A stretch of 20,724 nucleotides of DNA from a virus, in the IMG/VR virus record IMGVR_UViG_3300032245_001426, positions 1 to 20,724 of that record; one strand, 5' to 3'. Below are positions 17,881-20,724 of this stretch, one piece after another. Below the pieces are notes generated by a model, which had not been told where the DNA came from, ran no database searches, and worked only from the letters and a program-made list of their open reading frames with translations. The position numbers and the translations under genes are program-made. The first letter of the stretch is position 1. Each line of letters opens with the position of its first letter.

Positions 17881-18229
17881 GCAAAAAAATTATGCCTATC
17901 CCGTAGGGGATTTTTTAAGCGGATTTTCCGATGATGAAAACAATCCGTGTGATTATGAACTCGAATGCCAAAGAATGGTAATCAGAGGGGTTCAGTATCT
18001 TGATGACAACCAAGACTATGTTGATTTAATTAGAGATGAGAAAGTGGGTGTTTGGGATGCAAGAGTTAAACCACTTATTGCCTATATGTGCCTAAACGAA
18101 GAGAATCCCGAACAATCTATGGGTCAAACGGGTGCAATGGTAGAACATTGTGTTAAAATTGCCTTTATAGCGCAAAAAATGGGTTGGGAAGAATACATTG
18201 AGGCAATTACAAAAACCGAAGAACAATGA
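17879..18229 (+). CDS. Hypothetical protein (116 aa)
   Basis: ATG 17879 (MQKNYAYPVGDFLSGFSDDE) follows the A/C-rich leader; the open frame upstream is promoter sequence. The protein is acidic, with helical segments (ECQRMVIRGVQYLDD, then GAMVEHCVKIAFIAQKMGWEEY) and a Cys-containing NNPCDYELEC. No family recognised. First gene of the region 6 operon; it overlaps the next by 4 bases. Confidence 0.7.
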   Translation: MQKNYAYPVGDFLSGFSDDENNPCDYELECQRMVIRGVQYLDDNQDYVDLIRDEKVGVWDARVKPLIAYMCLNEENPEQSMGQTGAMVEHCVKIAFIAQKMGWEEYIEAITKTEEQ

Positions 18230-18432
18230 GTAACATCCAAACAAACGAGCCTATAACTTGGCTTTCTGAAAACCTATACGAAATGGGGTTTTTAGTTAGA
18301 GATTCTTTTGTCGTAAAGCACGTTGTTGCCAAAGCCAAAGAAAAAGAGTTAGATAGACTTAAAGAAGCATTTAGTATGGGCAGATTAGGTAAGTCTATCA
18401 AAGAATTTAACCAAACATTTAAAAACAAGTAA
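18226..18432 (+). CDS. Small helical protein, paralogue of the next gene
   Basis: 68 residues beginning MSNIQTNEPITWLSENLYEMG, then KHVVAKAKEKELDRLKEAFSMGR. It shares with the next gene the order: Trp near the start, an aromatic-rich helix, an A.(E/K)..E...(L/I)..AF helix. Such proteins, of the kind xxxAVEWL...ILEQAKEMEKEQI, are frequent in Bacteroidota phages, as far as I recall. Function unknown. ATGA overlap with the upstream gene. Confidence 0.65.
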   Translation: MSNIQTNEPITWLSENLYEMGFLVRDSFVVKHVVAKAKEKELDRLKEAFSMGRLGKSIKEFNQTFKNK

Positions 18433-18433
18433 A

Positions 18434-18694
18434 ATGAAACAGACAGCAGTAGAATGGCAATTTGAACAATTTTTTTATTCTTTTGAAAAATTCAATAATA
18501 GAGAATGTACATTTAATGACTATCTCAAAAGAAATTTAGAAATCCTTGAACAAGCCAAAGAAATGGAGAAAGAGCAGATAGAAAATGCCTTTGCAAATGG
18601 GGTTGATGATGAATATGAATACCATATAAATAACCAACCAAGAACAAATAGCGAACAATACTACAACGAAACCTTTAAACAACAAATAAAATAA
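18434..18694 (+). CDS. Small helical protein of the Bacteroidota phage AVEW type
   Basis: 86 residues: MKQTAVEWQFEQFFYSFEKF, then YLKRNLEILEQAKEMEKEQIENAF, and an acidic tail with SEQYYNETF. The TAVEW start and the QAKEMEKEQI helix are a recurring combination in small phage proteins of this host group as I remember it. It is related to the upstream gene. No catalytic motif; its role is unknown. Confidence 0.7.
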   Translation: MKQTAVEWQFEQFFYSFEKFNNRECTFNDYLKRNLEILEQAKEMEKEQIENAFANGVDDEYEYHINNQPRTNSEQYYNETFKQQIK

Positions 18695-18696
18695 AA

Positions 18697-18939
18697 ATGG
18701 AAAATCTAACAACTTTACAAGAAGCACAATTTTTAGTAAACCGATTCTATGAGGTACAAACCAATGGTGAGAATATGGATTACGATTCAGCCGTAGAATG
18801 TGCTAAAATAGCAGTAGACACAATCATCAGAAGTGAATGCCTTCATTACCCCGAAGATAGATTGTTTTGGAAATCAGTAATGAAAGAACTTGACTTTTTA
18901 AAAAAACAAGAACAAGATGTCAAAAGCGAAATACATTAA
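18697..18939 (+). CDS. Hypothetical helical protein (80 aa)
   Basis: Unrecognised small protein (MENLTTLQEAQFLVNRFYEV, then YDSAVECAKIAVDTIIRSEC, and a C-terminal FWKSVMKELDFLKKQEQDV). All predicted helices, two Cys. Starts 2 bases after the upstream stop and overlaps the next gene by 23 bases. Confidence 0.65.
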   Translation: MENLTTLQEAQFLVNRFYEVQTNGENMDYDSAVECAKIAVDTIIRSECLHYPEDRLFWKSVMKELDFLKKQEQDVKSEIH

Positions 18940-19156
18940 GACCAAAAACCGAGAAATTATTGTGTTTGGTGAAATTATGCTTCATAGTGACTTGAGAAAT
19001 ATGAACCCCGTTTCGGCAGGGTTCATATCTTTTGGAATAAATGAGGAAGGAAACCCAACTTGTAGTTGTTACGGAGAAAGCATATCTCTTCGTTTACAAA
19101 GCGATGAGGAAGATACATTTCTTGCTCAAATTCAATTAGGATTTAGGTATTACTAA
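18917..19156 (+). CDS. Hypothetical protein (79 aa)
   Basis: Unrecognised. Basic start (MSKAKYIKTKNREIIVFGEI), then strands with a CSC motif (PTCSCYGESISLRLQSDEED) and a short final helix-strand (TFLAQIQLGFRYY). May be a small beta-barrel-like protein. Overlaps the upstream gene by 23 bases, in a different frame. Confidence 0.6.
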   Translation: MSKAKYIKTKNREIIVFGEIMLHSDLRNMNPVSAGFISFGINEEGNPTCSCYGESISLRLQSDEEDTFLAQIQLGFRYY

Positions 19157-19166
19157 AACCAAAAAT

Positions 19167-19316
19167 ATGATTTTAATAAACTTTGGCAAATGGCATACCT
19201 CCGTAAATAACCGAAGCACTTGGGGAATAGTCAAGAAAAGAATTTACTTCAAAAAGTATAGGTGGACACCCTTTGTAAGAATCAAATTTCAAACACTTAA
19301 ACAACAAGAACAATGA
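19167..19316 (+). CDS. Short basic protein (49 aa)
   Basis: ATG 19167 lies 10 bases after the previous stop. The 49-residue product (MILINFGKWHTSVNNRSTWG, then a basic IVKKRIYFKKYRWTPFVRIK) ends in TGA overlapping the ATG of the next gene (ATGA). High Lys/Arg content suggests contact with nucleic acid or membrane. The coupled junction supports it as real. Confidence 0.5.
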   Translation: MILINFGKWHTSVNNRSTWGIVKKRIYFKKYRWTPFVRIKFQTLKQQEQ

Positions 19317-19591
19317 AAAGTAAACTAAAAATTTTATCAATCTTCATAGTGATGTTTTTCGCATCATTTGTTCCCGAATCAAACCACGAATTATTCGGTG
19401 ATTGGCATTGTAAAGGTGGTGTTACCATTGTAAATGAACACAATGTTGATGTAAAAGGATGCAACTATGCTAATTGTATGAGTCACAATCCAACTTGGCA
19501 TTGGGGTATTCGTCATTGGGTGTGGTTATTAGCAGGAATTACCTTCTCCGTTTGGACAATAGCAGAAGTTATTAACGAAGCAAACAAATAA
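19313..19591 (+). CDS. Membrane protein with signal sequence and Cys/His-rich loop (92 aa)
   Basis: Basic start and hydrophobic segment (about 7-22: KILSIFIVMFFASFV), a periplasmic part with C33, C50, C55 and several His/Trp (FGDWHCKGG, GCNYANC, NPTWHWG), and a C-terminal membrane segment at about 67-87. The Cys/His content could bind metal or form disulfides. Unrecognised; an envelope-modifying early protein is possible. Confidence 0.6.
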   Translation: MKSKLKILSIFIVMFFASFVPESNHELFGDWHCKGGVTIVNEHNVDVKGCNYANCMSHNPTWHWGIRHWVWLLAGITFSVWTIAEVINEANK

Positions 19592-19592
19592 G

Positions 19593-19841
19593 ATGGCAAA
19601 AAATAAGTACATAACTACAAGATTTAAGTACACCACCCCTCAAAATAAGTACACCACTTCGCTACCTAAAAACCCTGCAAACGAATGGGAAGCAATTAAA
19701 TGGGAAAGACGTATCAGACGTTTGTTGTACAAAAGACACAATTATTTAGAAAACTTTTGTGGTGCAGGAAAACAAAGCACATACTATTTTGACCAACAAC
19801 TTAAAGTAGCAGAACAACACCTTAAAAACTCATTAAGATGA
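19593..19841 (+). CDS. Small basic protein with KYTT repeats (82 aa)
   Basis: MAKNKYITTRFKYTTPQNKY contains three close K-Y-(I/T)-T repeats, followed by a strongly basic helical stretch (WEAIKWERRIRRLLYKRHNY) and a polar end. Very basic overall, so a DNA-binding role is plausible but unproved. Overlaps the next gene by 4 bases. Confidence 0.6.
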   Translation: MAKNKYITTRFKYTTPQNKYTTSLPKNPANEWEAIKWERRIRRLLYKRHNYLENFCGAGKQSTYYFDQQLKVAEQHLKNSLR

Positions 19842-20320
19842 AAGCAAAACTGAAAAAAGAAAGGGATGGAGATTATACTCTTACTCTAAATAACCCAAAA
19901 GAATATCCACACTCTTTACCATTATTATCCAAACAAAACTGCGATGAGATATTTGGAATATTTGATGTTGAGAAGTTGGCTCACGAGTTTTCACATAATG
20001 TTTGTGGGAGAAGTGCATACGCAGGAATAGGATTTTTCGCAGGTTTCAACAAAGCAATGGAGTTGAATAAAGACAAGCAGTTTACTTTAGAACAAGTCAT
20101 CGAAGCAATGACTTTGTACATAAGAAAAGAATATGCAATGAGTCAAGTTTTATCAATGATTTCAGAACTCCCTTTAGATTCGGAAATTGATGTTGAGATT
20201 GAGATGGAGTTAATGAATATTGATGAAATAAGAGAACAAGGAAAAGGTTTTTTGCACGGAAATACAAGGAAACCAAAACTTGATGAAAACGGATGTTTAA
20301 TACTTAAAAAACAACAATGA
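19838..20320 (+). CDS. Hypothetical protein (160 aa)
   Basis: Unrecognised. Beta-rich start (KLKKERDGDYTLTLNNPKEY), then a helical middle with VEKLAHEFSHNVCGRSAYAG, FFAGFNKAMELNKDKQFTLE and QVIEAMTLYIRKEYAMSQVL, and an acidic tail (EIDVEIEMELMNIDEIREQG). The helical middle resembles a generic Bacteroidota phage pattern in which an F..G...A helix precedes QFTLEQVIEA. The HEFSH string is discussed among rejected items. It overlaps both neighbours by 4 bases. Confidence 0.65.
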   Translation: MKAKLKKERDGDYTLTLNNPKEYPHSLPLLSKQNCDEIFGIFDVEKLAHEFSHNVCGRSAYAGIGFFAGFNKAMELNKDKQFTLEQVIEAMTLYIRKEYAMSQVLSMISELPLDSEIDVEIEMELMNIDEIREQGKGFLHGNTRKPKLDENGCLILKKQQ

Positions 20321-20724
20321 TAAAGACCATAGTGCCTAATGAAATAATTGAGCATTGTAAAAAGCAAATTACATTGTTCAATTTTGGTCAAAGAGATAGA
20401 GGAAACGGAAACAAAGAGCAACAACTTACGGGAATAATTAGTGAAAGTGTTATAAGAAAATCATTTGGTTTAGACCTTATTGATGGTGCTAATGGTTTTG
20501 ATGGAGGTTGGGATATTTTATTCAATGGAATAAAGATAGATGTGAAGACTATGGGTAGAACAACTGAAGTTAAGTACAAATACACTAACAACTTTATCAA
20601 ACTTCAAGAAAACTATATCGCTGACGTTTATATATTTTGTAGTTACAACAAAACATCCAAAGAGTTAACGATGTGTGGTTGGATTGACAAAAAGACATTC
20701 CAACAAAAAAGAAAATTTTACCCA
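20317..20724 (+). CDS. PD-(D/E)XK-like nuclease (3' end missing)
   Basis: Open to the window edge, 136 residues visible. ISESVIRKSFG (E43), then FDGGWDILFNG (D66) and IKIDVKTMG (D75-x-K77) give the E, D and D-x-K pattern of PD-(D/E)XK nucleases; DGGWDI followed by the DVK strand recalls restriction enzyme or Holliday-resolvase type folds. It probably binds Mg and cuts DNA. It differs in sequence from the exonuclease at 11273. Starts in an ATGA overlap with the upstream gene. Specific activity cannot be told. Confidence 0.65.
   Translation, partial: MIKTIVPNEIIEHCKKQITLFNFGQRDRGNGNKEQQLTGIISESVIRKSFGLDLIDGANGFDGGWDILFNGIKIDVKTMGRTTEVKYKYTNNFIKLQENYIADVYIFCSYNKTSKELTMCGWIDKKTFQQKRKFYP

Noticed and set aside
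19985-19999. HEFSH string in the 160-residue protein, which fits the HExxH zinc peptidase motif
   Set aside because: No third ligand or surrounding peptidase motifs were seen, and the helix around it matches a general small phage protein pattern.
1-20724. tRNA genes, CRISPR arrays, insertion sequences or integrase
   Set aside because: No cloverleaf-like sequence, no regularly spaced direct repeats with spacers, and no transposase or recombinase motif was found by eye; short unusual tRNAs cannot be excluded.

Overview
The window looks like part of a double-stranded DNA phage (or prophage) of a Bacteroidota host, most likely a flavobacterium-like one. The DNA is AT-rich. Genes are short, tightly packed and often joined by ATGA or TAATG overlaps. 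Start codons follow A/C-rich leaders rather than Shine-Dalgarno sites. Several gene blocks are preceded by the Bacteroidota -7 promoter motif TAnnTTTG. DUF4494-, RecT- and Acb2-type genes fit the same picture. No ribosomal, tRNA, integrase, capsid, portal, terminase or tail gene is visible. Both ends cut through genes.

Region 1 (1-7080, + strand) reads as one late operon of virion-membrane and lysis genes. It starts with the end of an OmpA-type peptidoglycan-binding protein. It continues with about a dozen small single- or double-pass membrane proteins, a DUF2272-like protein, spanin-like proteins (a nested pair plus a second candidate), a holin-like protein, an M15 peptidase, a GH19 enzyme with a C-terminal membrane anchor, and an SLT-type lytic transglycosylase. 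So many small membrane proteins mixed with wall-active enzymes, with no tail gene, suggest a tailless membrane-containing virion. This is inference, because the capsid and ATPase genes that would decide it lie outside the window. A bidirectional terminator (7142-7176) ends the block.

Region 2 (7178-8552) holds two small minus-strand genes and, diverging from them, two small plus-strand genes with a good promoter and a UUCG-loop terminator. Region 3 (8592-12830, minus strand) is an early recombination operon. In transcription order it has a winged-helix protein, a basic protein, a Cas4/AddB-like PD-(D/E)XK exonuclease with a probable Fe-S cluster, two unknowns (one secreted), an Acb2/Tad1-like anti-defence protein, DUF4494 and RecT with a long acidic tail. 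Region 4 (12843-16342, minus strand) is a chain of small genes, several of them membrane proteins or Cys-rich zinc-binding candidates, with one XRE-type regulator.

Region 5 (16426-17751) has a promoter and a structured leader or small RNA, a soluble PAP2-family phosphatase, a repeat-rich 160-bp convergent intergenic region, and two small minus-strand genes that contain an antisense terminator. Region 6 (17775-20724, plus strand) is another early operon of small unknown proteins. It begins at a palindrome-containing divergent region and ends, cut by the window edge, in a PD-(D/E)XK-like nuclease.

The host-interaction logic, as inferred, is this: early operons handle recombination and host-defence sequestration (Acb2-like), while the late operon builds wall-penetrating and envelope-disrupting machinery.
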